This document shows positions 1-9,079 of a stretch of 64,000 nt of DNA, piece after piece. Position numbers and translations under genes: made by a program. Origin of the DNA: Pedobacter sp. Leaf41 (GTDB lineage: Bacteria > Bacteroidota > Bacteroidia > Sphingobacteriales > Sphingobacteriaceae); the NCBI RefSeq assembly GCF_001422545.1, contig NZ_LMLE01000013.1:1-64000 (forward strand), read 5' to 3'. Under the pieces are notes generated by a model. It had not been told where the DNA came from and did not search any database. It saw nothing but the letters and a program-made list of their open reading frames with translations. Position 1 is the stretch's first letter; every line of letters begins with the position of its first letter.

Positions 1-2
1 AC

Positions 3-137
3 TACCACAGAAAAAAAGATGAAGGCAAGCATAGTATGGCTGTACTGAATGCAGTCAGGAACAAAATAATACTTAGAGTAGCTGCTGTTGTAAAAAGCCG
101 AATGCCTTTTAAAAATAATTATAAAATAGTAGCATAA
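3..137 (+). CDS. IS110-family transposase, C-terminal end (start lies outside the window)
   Basis: The third forward frame is open from the window edge to a TAA at 135-137. It encodes about 44 residues beginning YHRKKDEGKHSMAVLNAVRN and ending in a basic tail. The pattern (basic-EGK, then M-VLNAVRNK, then hydrophobic-VVK) is the typical C-terminal end of IS110/IS116/IS902 transposases, which act with a structured non-coding RNA of the element. Only the tail is visible, so whether the element is intact cannot be judged. It sits just upstream of the FecR/SusC/SusD locus, where an ECF sigma gene would usually be expected. Confidence 0.72.
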   Translation, partial: YHRKKDEGKHSMAVLNAVRNKIILRVAAVVKSRMPFKNNYKIVA

Positions 138-157
138 AAGTTGTTTTGATCATAACA

Positions 158-430
158 ATCATCTCGACCGAAGCGCAGCGTAGTGGAGAGATCTTTTCCG
201 ATCATTTTACATCGTTCAAAGATTTCTCGGCTTTGCTCGAAATGACGATGGATTTAGGCTATCATGCTAAAGATTTGTTCCTTGCCTTTCCTTCAGCCAA
301 AGCACGACCATCATTCACTCAATCAAAGCGTTGCTGCTTCATCCGGCAAGCTCCCACGGCCCGTCATTCCTACCGTAGCGTAGTGGAAAGATCTTTTTCA
401 TTTGTTTATATCATTCAAAGATTTCTTTAT
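158..430. repeat. Imperfect dispersed repeat, two copies
   Basis: Bases about 158-250 and 358-430 share the core GCGTAGTGGARAGATCTTTT followed by a TTCAAAGATTTCT segment, about 200 bases apart in direct orientation. The first copy ends in GCTCGAAATGACGATGG. Elements of this kind are scattered between genes in Sphingobacteriaceae genomes. A 121-codon open frame crosses the region but is built from the repeat, so I do not call a gene. I see nothing else in 138-586. Confidence 0.6.
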
Positions 431-586
431 TCCACAATAATAAAAACAAAGAAGCACTTTATCTCGCATTTAATTTCTCGTTTTCAAGCTTGCGAAGGCC
501 AATTATTCTGAATGTTATAAAAAAGTTAAAATTTCTTTAGGAAAAAATTAAACTTTTAGGCACTGATATATAAAAGGCAAACAACA

Positions 587-1651
587 ATGGTTGATAGAAG
601 TAAATTCAACGCAGAAGATTTCCTTGTCGATTCTACATTTCAGCAATATTGCGCTGGAACCGACAAACTTTGTGTTGGATATTGGGAGAAGTACATTAAT
701 GCCCACCCGGAGCAGGCGAAAGTAATTGCCGAAGCGATGAAATTATATGTGATTTTGAGTGGAAATAAACGCCAGTTAAATTCACAAGTAGAATCTTTTA
801 AGCAAGAGATGTTTCCACAACAGGTGATAAGTACTAAAATAAGGTCTTTTTTATGGCTAAAAATTGCAGCGGCAATTGTGGTAGTTTTAGGGGCCACTTT
901 ACTTTATTTAAGCTATCGTAATCTTAAGAGCGGCGAATCCACACAGGAAGTGTTCACCTGGGCAACAAAAAGCGGCGAAAGAAAAAAAATCAAGCTACAG
1001 GATGGAACGGTGGTTCTGCTAAATGCAAAAAGTACACTTTCAATTCTTAAAGGATTTAATCATGATAGAAGAGAAGTAACCCTAATCGGGGAAGCTTTTT
1101 TTGATGTCGTTCATAATAAAGAAAAACCTTTTAAAGTACATACTTCCGATTTTGATATCAATGTTTTGGGTACAGCATTTAACGTTAAATCTTATCCAGA
1201 TGAAATCACTTCCGAAGCGACTTTGATCCGCGGTTTAATTACAATGGAAGCCGCAAATGGCAATGGAGGTACAATTACTTTGAAACCAAGCCAGAAGGTA
1301 ACGTTTTACAAAACCCAACCATCGATTGAAAAAACCAAGTTATCAAAGCCGTCGCTGGCACGGCCAGAAATCGCAATAAACCATTATACCGTTATAAAAG
1401 ACAGCACAATTGTAGAAACCGCCTGGACTAAAAATCGCCTTGAAATTTACGATCAGGATTTTGACGAAATCAAAACTGTTTTGGAAAAATGGTACAATGT
1501 CAAAATCAAGTTTACCAACAGCGAAATTGAAAAGTATCGTTTCACTGCTACATTCAGCAACGAGACCATCGAACAAGTTCTTTCAGCATTACAAAACGTA
1601 GAATATTTTAAATATGAGATAAAAGGAAATGAGGTGATCATCTCAAAATAA
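587..1651 (+). CDS. FecR-family anti-sigma factor / transmembrane sensor
   Basis: A 354-residue protein that in this family relays a signal from an outer-membrane TonB-dependent receptor to an ECF sigma factor. Residues 1-85 are a cytoplasmic part, about 87-109 a single membrane helix, about 120-220 the periplasmic FecR domain (GERKKIKLQDGTVVLLNAKS and GEAFFDVVHNKEKPF are characteristic), and about 280-354 a C-terminal STN-like (DUF4974) domain. The STN-bearing SusC receptor follows 68 bases downstream. In Bacteroidota this gene usually follows an ECF sigma gene; none lies upstream here, where an IS110 tail and repeats are found. The substrate sensed is unknown. Confidence 0.92.
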   Translation: MVDRSKFNAEDFLVDSTFQQYCAGTDKLCVGYWEKYINAHPEQAKVIAEAMKLYVILSGNKRQLNSQVESFKQEMFPQQVISTKIRSFLWLKIAAAIVVVLGATLLYLSYRNLKSGESTQEVFTWATKSGERKKIKLQDGTVVLLNAKSTLSILKGFNHDRREVTLIGEAFFDVVHNKEKPFKVHTSDFDINVLGTAFNVKSYPDEITSEATLIRGLITMEAANGNGGTITLKPSQKVTFYKTQPSIEKTKLSKPSLARPEIAINHYTVIKDSTIVETAWTKNRLEIYDQDFDEIKTVLEKWYNVKIKFTNSEIEKYRFTATFSNETIEQVLSALQNVEYFKYEIKGNEVIISK

Positions 1652-1662
1652 GAATAAAAAAA

Positions 1663-1684
1663 GGACGGTGTTGGAGCACCGCCC
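1663..1684 (+). terminator. Hairpin between fecR-like and susC-like genes
   Basis: GGACGGTG and CACCGCCC pair around a 6-base loop with one mismatch, followed by a T-rich but interrupted tract. It could be a partial terminator or attenuator separating regulator from receptor expression, or an mRNA processing or stability element. Confidence 0.45.
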
Positions 1685-1719
1685 TTAATATTTCTTCTTT
1701 GATTAATTAATGGCAGTTT

Positions 1720-4700
1720 ATGCGCAAACAGATTGCTGCCAATAACTTATGCAACCAAAAAAACAAAAATATGATTAATTATTACTTACTGCAAGGGCAT
1801 CCGCTTCGACGGAAGCTCTTAAAATTCATTTTGCTAATGAAATTGGCCTGTATTATGGTTTTCATTACTTGCCTGAATGTTTCTGCATCGGTGTTTTCTC
1901 AGGAAAAAATATCCCTTGATGTAAAGAAAACGAAATTAGGTAAGGTTTTACAGATTATCGAACAGCAGAGCAGCTACCATTTTGTGTATAGCGCCTCTTA
2001 TGTCCCGGTAAATAAAGATGTAAGCATCACCGTAACCAATACTTTGGTTACTGATGTTTTAGCCGCTATTTTAAACAGAACAAACCTAAAATATTCTGTT
2101 TCTGATGGCGGTTTAATCGTCATTAGCAGGAATAAAGAAGTACCCATTACCGGTACAATCAAAGATGCTTCAGGAGGTGCATTGCCAGGTGCAAGCGTTC
2201 GCGTTAAAGGAACAGGAATTGGAACCTCTACCGATATTAATGGCAAATTTACTTTAAATGCTCCAGAAAATGCTCTTTTAGTCGTTTCTTATGCGGGGTT
2301 TCAAACTAAAGAAGTTGCTATCGGAAGCCAAACGACAATCAGTATCACATTGGTTGAAGATACCAAACAACTTACTGATGTAGTGGTAACTGCATTGGGT
2401 ATTAAGAAAGAAAGAAGGGCACTTGGTTATTCGGTTACGCAGCTTTCTGGCGAAACTTTAACGCAAGCCAGAGAAAATAACATCACCAATTCGTTAGTAG
2501 GTAAAGTTGCGGGTTTAGATATTGCCGGAACTTCGGGAGGAGCGGGAGCGGCTACCAATGTCACTATTCGTGGTGTTTCGAGCATGGGTCCTTCAAGTCA
2601 GCCCCTTTATGTGGTGAACGGGATACCGATGGAAAACTCTCCGGTAGGATATAAAAGCACCATTGGCATTGGAAACAACGGCGGGCAATACGATAATGCA
2701 CCAGATTTGGGAGATGCCATTAGCAACATCAATCCTGATGATATCGAGAGCATTTCAGTATTAAAAGGAGCTGCAGCATCAGCGTTATATGGTAACCGGG
2801 CTAAAGCAGGTGTAATCTTGATCACCACAAAAAGTGGTAAAGGAAACAGCATTGAGTTTAGCAGTAATTATGTTGCAGAGCAGGTAATGGACAGAACCAA
2901 CTGGCAATATGTTTACGGGCAGGGGGTAAACGGACAGAAACCCACCACACAATTGGCTGCGGCTTCTACAGGAAGCTCAAGCTGGGGTGCGCCTCTTGAC
3001 GGATCAAGCGTCATTCAGTTTGACGGGGTAAGCAGGCCGTATTCAGCGCAACAGGATAATATCGAAGACTTTTACAGAACTGGTGGCAGCTGGACAAACA
3101 CTTTGGCTTTGAACAAATCGTTTACAGGTGGAATAATTCGTTTATCTGCAAGTGATTTAACGAATCGTTCGGTGGTGCCAAATTCAGGTTTAAACAGACA
3201 GAACTTTACGTTGTCGAGCACATTCGATCCGATTAAAAACCTGGTGATTGATGCCCGTGTAAACTACATTTTAGAGCAGGCAAAAAACCGTCCGATGTTA
3301 TCAGATGGGGCAGGTAATGCCAATTACAATGCAGCATTTTTGCCAACCAGTGTAAACATCGCCACATTACAACCAGGCAAAAAGCCCGATGGAAATGAAC
3401 TTTCTTACAATACAGGCAATCCGTATGCTACAAATCCTTGGTTCGCTGCAAACGATTTTATACATGATACCAATAGGGAACGTTTGTTAAGTTCGGTAAG
3501 TGCGAAATATACTTTTGATAATGGATTGTTTTTGCAAGCCAGAGCCGGAAGAGATTCTTATAAAGATACCTACATTGCAGTTACGCCATCTGGCACCGCT
3601 TATGATGTTGATGGAGGATATACCGAACAAAACAGTAAATTTTCTGATATCAACGTGGATGGTTTAATTGGTAAATCATTCAAAATTGATGACATCTCTA
3701 TCACGCCCAATATTGGCGCCAGCTACCGCAGAACGCATAGTGAAGGGATAACCAATAGTGGTGCGAATTTCCAGCTTTTCGGAATTTATACTTTGGCCAA
3801 TACGGGTGGAAAATCTGTTTCTGCCTATAAACAAGATCAGGAAACACAATCCATCTATGGTACGCTGGAAGTTACTTATAAAGATATCTTATACTTAACA
3901 GGAAGTGCCCGCAGTGATTGGTTTTCTACATTGGCAACTCCTGGAAGAGACAATAAACTAAACACCGTTTACCCGGCTGTTAGTGGATCATTTGTTTTTT
4001 CGGAATTATGGAAACCATCTTTCTTAAGCTTTGGTAAATTAAGAGCAGGTTATGCGATGGTTGGTCAGGCTACCAGTCCTTTTCAAACGCAATTGTATTA
4101 CAATTTACGGAGCGAGTCCATCAACAATAATCCGCTGGGTAATATTGTTAACGGCGCAATTCCGAACGCTTCTTTATTTGCATCAAGTGCAACCGAGTTA
4201 GAAATTGGAACGGAGTTGAGATTTTTCGGAGATCGTTTAAATGTTGATTTCACCTGGTATAACAAAAAATCAAAAGATGAAATTATCGATGTGCCAACTT
4301 CGACCACAACAGGATACAATGGTGCGGTGTTAAATATTGGTCAACTAAGAAATCGGGGTATTGAAGCATTGGTTTCTGGAATAATATTAAAAAATCAGGA
4401 TTTTAGCTGGACATCAAGCATCAACGGATCTCGTAATAATAATATGGTACTTACGCTTGCTCCTGGAACGGCATCGCAGCCCTTGGCAACGTCACGCAGT
4501 AACGTTGGTTTTCTTCAAAATTTAGAAGGTAAGCCTATTGCACAAATTATGGCTTACGATTTTCAGTACGATGCAAACGGAAATATTGTAAGAGATACGA
4601 ATGGTGTTCCACAACGTGGAGAATTAAAAGACTATGGTTCGGCATATCATAAATGGACTGCTGGCTGGAATAACGAATTTAATTATAAAGGCGTAAATCT

Positions 4701-5112
4701 CTCTTTCTTAATTGATGGGAAATGGGGCGGTAAAATCTTCTCAGCAACAGATTATTATGGCTATGTTTTTGGTTTACACCAAGCTACCTTAGAAAGCCGT
4801 GATCAATTAGGTGTTGGTGCAGCAAATTATTACGGCACTTATGCCAACAATGTTTCTAAACAGTTTGTGCAAGATGCCAGTTTCATCAAGTTCCGTCAAT
4901 TTATATTGGGATATAACTTTCCAGCAAAGGTTTTTAATAACAAAATTAAAGGCTTAAACGTAAGTTTTGTAGGGCGTAATCTGTTCATCTTAATGAAGAA
5001 AACCGATAATATCGATCCCGAATCCAGCTATAACGCAACCATTCCTGGGATGGAACTGGGTGGCGTTCCACCAGTGCGTACCTATGGTTTAAATTTAAGT
5101 GTTAAGTTATAA
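1720..5112 (+). CDS. SusC/RagA-family TonB-dependent outer-membrane receptor with N-terminal STN domain
   Basis: An 1130-residue receptor that would import a glycan or other nutrient with the SusD partner downstream, powered by TonB. After a hydrophobic signal segment (about residues 35-60), an STN domain (about 64-115) fits signalling through the upstream FecR protein. A carboxypeptidase-D-like regulatory domain (about 120-205), a DVVVTALG segment at the start of the plug (about 220-330) and a long beta-barrel follow. The N-terminus is unusually long before the signal peptide; ATG at 1771 is an alternative start. The cargo cannot be told because no degradative enzyme cluster accompanies the pair. 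Confidence 0.93.
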   Translation: MRKQIAANNLCNQKNKNMINYYLLQGHPLRRKLLKFILLMKLACIMVFITCLNVSASVFSQEKISLDVKKTKLGKVLQIIEQQSSYHFVYSASYVPVNKDVSITVTNTLVTDVLAAILNRTNLKYSVSDGGLIVISRNKEVPITGTIKDASGGALPGASVRVKGTGIGTSTDINGKFTLNAPENALLVVSYAGFQTKEVAIGSQTTISITLVEDTKQLTDVVVTALGIKKERRALGYSVTQLSGETLTQARENNITNSLVGKVAGLDIAGTSGGAGAATNVTIRGVSSMGPSSQPLYVVNGIPMENSPVGYKSTIGIGNNGGQYDNAPDLGDAISNINPDDIESISVLKGAAASALYGNRAKAGVILITTKSGKGNSIEFSSNYVAEQVMDRTNWQYVYGQGVNGQKPTTQLAAASTGSSSWGAPLDGSSVIQFDGVSRPYSAQQDNIEDFYRTGGSWTNTLALNKSFTGGIIRLSASDLTNRSVVPNSGLNRQNFTLSSTFDPIKNLVIDARVNYILEQAKNRPMLSDGAGNANYNAAFLPTSVNIATLQPGKKPDGNELSYNTGNPYATNPWFAANDFIHDTNRERLLSSVSAKYTFDNGLFLQARAGRDSYKDTYIAVTPSGTAYDVDGGYTEQNSKFSDINVDGLIGKSFKIDDISITPNIGASYRRTHSEGITNSGANFQLFGIYTLANTGGKSVSAYKQDQETQSIYGTLEVTYKDILYLTGSARSDWFSTLATPGRDNKLNTVYPAVSGSFVFSELWKPSFLSFGKLRAGYAMVGQATSPFQTQLYYNLRSESINNNPLGNIVNGAIPNASLFASSATELEIGTELRFFGDRLNVDFTWYNKKSKDEIIDVPTSTTTGYNGAVLNIGQLRNRGIEALVSGIILKNQDFSWTSSINGSRNNNMVLTLAPGTASQPLATSRSNVGFLQNLEGKPIAQIMAYDFQYDANGNIVRDTNGVPQRGELKDYGSAYHKWTAGWNNEFNYKGVNLSFLIDGKWGGKIFSATDYYGYVFGLHQATLESRDQLGVGAANYYGTYANNVSKQFVQDASFIKFRQFILGYNFPAKVFNNKIKGLNVSFVGRNLFILMKKTDNIDPESSYNATIPGMELGGVPPVRTYGLNLSVKL

Positions 5113-5131
5113 TCTTTAAAAAGAATTGAAA

Positions 5132-6712
5132 ATGAGAACGATCATAAAATTATACGTACCACTTCTATTATCAGGCCTGGCGCTAATAACAAGCTGTACT
5201 AAAAACTTCGAAAAAATTAACACCGATCCTTTATCGGTAAATCAAGAACAATTTAACCCAAATTATTTATTATCAACAGCCCAATTGAATTATACTGGCA
5301 GTGTAGATTTTGCTTATGAAACCTGGCGTGGTAACCTGATTTATGCCTCAACAATGATGCAGGGCATGTCATCAGTAATTGGCTATTGGGCTGGTGATAA
5401 ATACATGCTGAATGAGGGCTACACCGCCGCCTATTGGGAAAAAGCTTATCCTGATCAAATAAAATATGCAGCAGATTTGGTTGAGTTTACCAAAGGGAAA
5501 GCGCAGTATAATAATGTACACCAAATTGGTAGAATCTGGAAAGCGCTAATGTTTCAACGGTTGACGGATTTGTATGGCGATATTCCGTATTTCGATGCTG
5601 GTAAAGGATATTACACAGGAAATTTATATCCAAAATATGATGCACAACAGGCCATTTATGCGGATCTCCTGAAGGAAGTTGATGAAGCAGGAACAGCGCT
5701 TACAGCTGGTGGTGATGCAGTAACGGGCGATTTGATCTATGGTGGTGATGTAAACAAATGGAAGCGTTTTGCTGCCAGTTTAATGTTGCGCATGGCAATG
5801 AGATTAACGAAAGCTGATGCAACTTTAGCACAAAGTTATATTACAAAAGCTGTTGGTAAAACCATGACTGGCGATGCCGATAATGCCCTATTTAAACATG
5901 ATGCAAATGGCGGCAGGGTTACCCAAAACAGAGCCGCACAGGTGTTATTGGGCGATGGTGGTCAGGAGAATTTTTATACCCGATGGAGCAGTACTTTCAT
6001 CAATTATTTAAAAGCCAATAACGATCCGCGTTTGGGTAAAGTTGCAGTAACGAAGCTTTATTTAACAGATGTAACAAAAGCGCAAAACTCTGCTTTTATT
6101 ACAACTGCATCTGTTCAAAAAGGGATGCCAAATGGTAAAGATTTAAGTGGTATTGCAGGCAGAGATGTCCGTCAGGATGCTTCTTATACTGATTTTACCG
6201 ATTATTCTTCTCCTAATCCAGGCATGTTAAAAAGAGATGGAAATACCATTATTCTTACCTATGCAGAAACTGAATTACTTTGGGCAGAAGCCGCACAACG
6301 CTTCAATATTGGTGGCTCGGCAGCTGCACACTATAATGCCGGCGTTACCGCCGCTATGACTTATCTATCTCAGTTTGATCCATCCATGGCTTTAAATGCC
6401 GGCGATGCTGCTGCCTATTTAACTGCTCATCCCTATGTTGCAGCTAATGGTTTAGAAATGATTTCTACGCAATATTGGGCGCACACCATTACCATGTTGG
6501 ATTTTTACGAAACGTGGTCGAACTGGAGAAGAACCGGATTACCTGCACTGGTTCCAATTGTTTACCCAAATACCAATACAGGCGGCTCAATTCCGCGGAG
6601 GTTCCCTTATCCTTTAATAGAAGGCGTATCTAACGCTGCAAATTACAAAACAGCGTCAGCAGCGGTTCCGGGTGGCGATAAATTGGTTGGAAGAGTTTGG
6701 TGGGATAAATAA
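5132..6712 (+). CDS. SusD/RagB-family nutrient-binding outer-membrane lipoprotein
   Basis: A 526-residue surface lipoprotein that pairs with the SusC receptor 19 bases upstream and captures ligand. A signal peptide ends in a lipobox with lipidated Cys22 (LALITSC). The sequence after it, KINTDPLSVNQEQFNPNYLL, is typical of the SusD-like-2 family, with a TPR-type helical body. I chose ATG at 5132; a TTG at 5126 in the same frame would only add two residues. A strong terminator follows, closing the fecR-susC-susD unit. Confidence 0.93.
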   Translation: MRTIIKLYVPLLLSGLALITSCTKNFEKINTDPLSVNQEQFNPNYLLSTAQLNYTGSVDFAYETWRGNLIYASTMMQGMSSVIGYWAGDKYMLNEGYTAAYWEKAYPDQIKYAADLVEFTKGKAQYNNVHQIGRIWKALMFQRLTDLYGDIPYFDAGKGYYTGNLYPKYDAQQAIYADLLKEVDEAGTALTAGGDAVTGDLIYGGDVNKWKRFAASLMLRMAMRLTKADATLAQSYITKAVGKTMTGDADNALFKHDANGGRVTQNRAAQVLLGDGGQENFYTRWSSTFINYLKANNDPRLGKVAVTKLYLTDVTKAQNSAFITTASVQKGMPNGKDLSGIAGRDVRQDASYTDFTDYSSPNPGMLKRDGNTIILTYAETELLWAEAAQRFNIGGSAAAHYNAGVTAAMTYLSQFDPSMALNAGDAAAYLTAHPYVAANGLEMISTQYWAHTITMLDFYETWSNWRRTGLPALVPIVYPNTNTGGSIPRRFPYPLIEGVSNAANYKTASAAVPGGDKLVGRVWWDK

Positions 6713-6730
6713 ACAGCTTTGAAAGCTTTT

Positions 6731-6767
6731 AAAACCGGTGTCATTTATTTTGGCACCGGTTTTTTTT
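6731..6767 (+). terminator. Rho-independent terminator after the SusD gene
   Basis: AAAACCGGTG and CACCGGTTTT form a perfect 10-base stem followed directly by a T run. Confidence 0.88.
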
Positions 6768-6838
6768 GAGTAACATTTCTAATGAGGTTTTTGATTAACG
6801 GCAGTTTAACTTGATATTTATGAACCAAACTCAACTAA

Positions 6839-8398
6839 ATGAAATCCAGATTTTTACTAAGCATTTTTTTACTTTCAGGCATAGCTACTTATGCTCAGCA
6901 AAGCCCGAAAAGAAACCAGTCAAAAGAAACTGTTACCTCAACTCAGGTTACAGTAAAAGAAGAGCCTAAATCAATAGCTAATGAACGGACTATAAAGGTC
7001 GAAAGTTCGGTGATTACCAATCATTCTGTAAATATCGATGGCAAAGCAGTTCCTTACAAAGCAACTACTGGTACCCTTCCCGTTTGGGATGAGGATGGAA
7101 AACCCATAGCAGGGTTATTTTATACCTATTACGAAAGAAGTGATGTTTCTAACCGCGATAAAAGACCGTTGGTAATCTCTTTCAATGGTGGCCCCGGCTC
7201 TGCCTCAGTTTGGATGCACATCGCTTATACTGGTCCGGTGGTGTTAAACATTGATGATGAAGGTTACCCGGTTCAGCCATATGGCTACAAAGAAAACCCT
7301 TACTCTATTCTGGATGTTGCGGATATCGTTTACATCGATCCGGTAAACACGGGTTATTCTCGGGCAGTAAGTAAAGATATTCCAACCAATAAATTTTTTG
7401 GTGTAAAAGCCGATATTAAATATCTGGCAGAATGGATCAACACCTTTGTAACCAGAAACAACCGCTGGGCATCGCCGAAATTTTTAATTGGTGAAAGCTA
7501 CGGAACCACCCGTGTTTCAGGTTTGGCTTTAGAGCTTCAGAATAACCAGTGGATGTATTTAAATGGGGTAGTTTTAGTTTCGCCAACAGAACTGGGAATA
7601 GAGCGTGGCGGGCCAGTTGAAGCGGCTTTACGTTTGCCTTATTTTGCCGCAACTGCATGGTATCACAAATTGTTGCCTCAGGATTTGCAATCTAAAGATT
7701 TAACGGCAATGTTGCCTGATGTGGAAAATTTCACTATCAATGAGGTGATTCCCGCAATTTCTCAAGGCAGCATGTTGAGTGCTGAAAAAAAGAAAGCTAT
7801 TGCAGCGAAAATGGCCCGTTATTCTGGCTTATCAGAAAAAGTAATAATAGACTATAACTTGAATGTGCCAACAAATTTTTTCTGGAAAGAACTGATGAGA
7901 GACAAGGGATTTACTGTTGGCCGTTTAGATTCCCGCTATCGCGGAATCGATAAAATGAGTGCTGGTGAGGGGCCGGATTATAATGCAGAGCTTACTTCAT
8001 GGCTGCATTCTTTTACGCCAGCCATTAACATGTACATCCGGACCGAGCTTAACTACAAAACCGATTTAAAGTATAACATGTTTGGCTCGGTTTATCCCTG
8101 GGATCGAAGTGGCGACCAAACCGGTGATAACCTTCGCCAGGCGATGGCGCAAAACCCTTATTTACATTTATTGGTGCAATCGGGTTACTACGATGGTGCT
8201 TGCGACTACTTCAATGCAAAATACAGCATGTGGCAATTAGATGCTGCGGGTAAATTTCAAGATCGCATGAGTTGGGAAGGCTACCGTAGCGGGCACATGA
8301 TGTACCTGCGTAAAGAAGATTTGAAAAATTCCAATAATCATATCAGGGAGTTTATCAAAAAAGCATTGCCAAAAGCAGGTGAAGCGGCGAAGTTTTAA
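6839..8398 (+). CDS. Secreted serine carboxypeptidase, family S10
   Basis: A 519-residue exported peptidase that removes C-terminal residues from peptides. Residues 1-20 are a signal peptide. The S10 hallmarks are visible in order: SFNGGPGSASVW, the nucleophile motif GESYG with Ser220, Asp452 in SGYYDGACD, and His486 in YRSGHMMY, giving a complete Ser-Asp-His triad. Length fits the family. It follows the SusD gene but is separated from it by a strong terminator, so it is probably transcribed on its own. No lipobox is seen, so a periplasmic or secreted location is inferred. Confidence 0.92.
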   Translation: MKSRFLLSIFLLSGIATYAQQSPKRNQSKETVTSTQVTVKEEPKSIANERTIKVESSVITNHSVNIDGKAVPYKATTGTLPVWDEDGKPIAGLFYTYYERSDVSNRDKRPLVISFNGGPGSASVWMHIAYTGPVVLNIDDEGYPVQPYGYKENPYSILDVADIVYIDPVNTGYSRAVSKDIPTNKFFGVKADIKYLAEWINTFVTRNNRWASPKFLIGESYGTTRVSGLALELQNNQWMYLNGVVLVSPTELGIERGGPVEAALRLPYFAATAWYHKLLPQDLQSKDLTAMLPDVENFTINEVIPAISQGSMLSAEKKKAIAAKMARYSGLSEKVIIDYNLNVPTNFFWKELMRDKGFTVGRLDSRYRGIDKMSAGEGPDYNAELTSWLHSFTPAINMYIRTELNYKTDLKYNMFGSVYPWDRSGDQTGDNLRQAMAQNPYLHLLVQSGYYDGACDYFNAKYSMWQLDAAGKFQDRMSWEGYRSGHMMYLRKEDLKNSNNHIREFIKKALPKAGEAAKF

Positions 8399-8764
8399 CC
8401 AGGATTTTTAGGTTTTAGGGATTTTAAGATCATACGCAGATCAAGTATGAATTCTCAATCGCTATATGCAAAGTTAGTCTTCGAGATAACATTATTTGAA
8501 GCGCAAAGTCAGTACAACTATTTATGTTGGTCCTGCTTTGCGCTTCAATCTTTTTTGTGTAATTGTTGTGGAAAATCGAACAGAAACCATCAAAAAAGTA
8601 TTTTCGCTTCAATCAGGGCTAGTAAAGTTTGGCCAGTTAATGTCGAGCTTTCAGGGATATTATTCAGCGAAATTAACAGTTAACCTTACCATATGCTTCG
8701 AAAGCAAATAACCAATTCACTTTTCCTTGTAAGGGTAAGTAAGTGAACATCAGATAACTGTTTC
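8399..8764. other. Intergenic stretch, no gene recognised
   Basis: Short overlapping open frames of 60-78 codons occur on both strands, but none shows a recognisable domain or convincing start. The DNA contains an imperfect duplicated phrase around GAAGCGCAAAG (about 8498) and TTTGCGCTTCAA (about 8536) in inverted orientation, which suggests repeat-derived sequence. Confidence 0.4.
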
Positions 8765-8919
8765 TTGCTACCTTCTCGTCCCAGCGGGACGTTTCCTCGG
8801 TAGCAAAATTAGGTGTGATAATTATTTTGTTCCGTAGGAACGTTTCATGGTCTTCGTCGATCTTTATCCAGGTGTTGCCACCTAAACCTGATCGGCCGGA
8901 TACCGATTCTTCATCGGTA
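8765..8919. repeat. Cluster of nested palindromes (dispersed repeat element)
   Basis: TTGCTACC (8765-8772) and GGTAGCAA (8799-8806) enclose the inner palindrome CGTCCCAGCGGGACG (8777-8791). Next come GTTCCGTAGGAAC (8829-8841) and TACCGAT/ATCGGTA (8901-8919, 5-base loop). Several stable hairpins in 155 bases with no gene mark an interspersed palindromic repeat of the kind common in Bacteroidota intergenic DNA. The rest of the gap to 9060 shows nothing I recognise. Confidence 0.6.
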
Positions 8920-9061
8920 GGAGATAGAGCAGGGCGGGACCAAGACGATTATTTACTGTCATTGCTTTCCAAATCATAATCAAAATGCAATTCATCATCG
9001 CGTTATTTAGCTAGCAGGAGCGAAACAAAAAACTGTTGACCGCAAACTAAAAATAATTACT

Positions 9062-9069
9062 TATTTTTG
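9062..9069 (+). promoter_or_regulatory. Putative -7 box of the accA promoter
   Basis: TATTTTTG matches the Bacteroidota -7 consensus TAnnTTTG and lies 10 bases before the accA start. A TTGAC at 9036 is a possible but slightly distant -33 element. Confidence 0.5.
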
Positions 9070-9079
9070 TGGTTCAATT

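Noticed and set aside
146..511. A 121-codon open frame
   Set aside because: It is made from two copies of a dispersed repeat and shows no domain or normal composition.
8430..8711. Three overlapping frames of 60-78 codons on both strands
   Set aside because: No recognisable protein features; the region looks repeat-derived.
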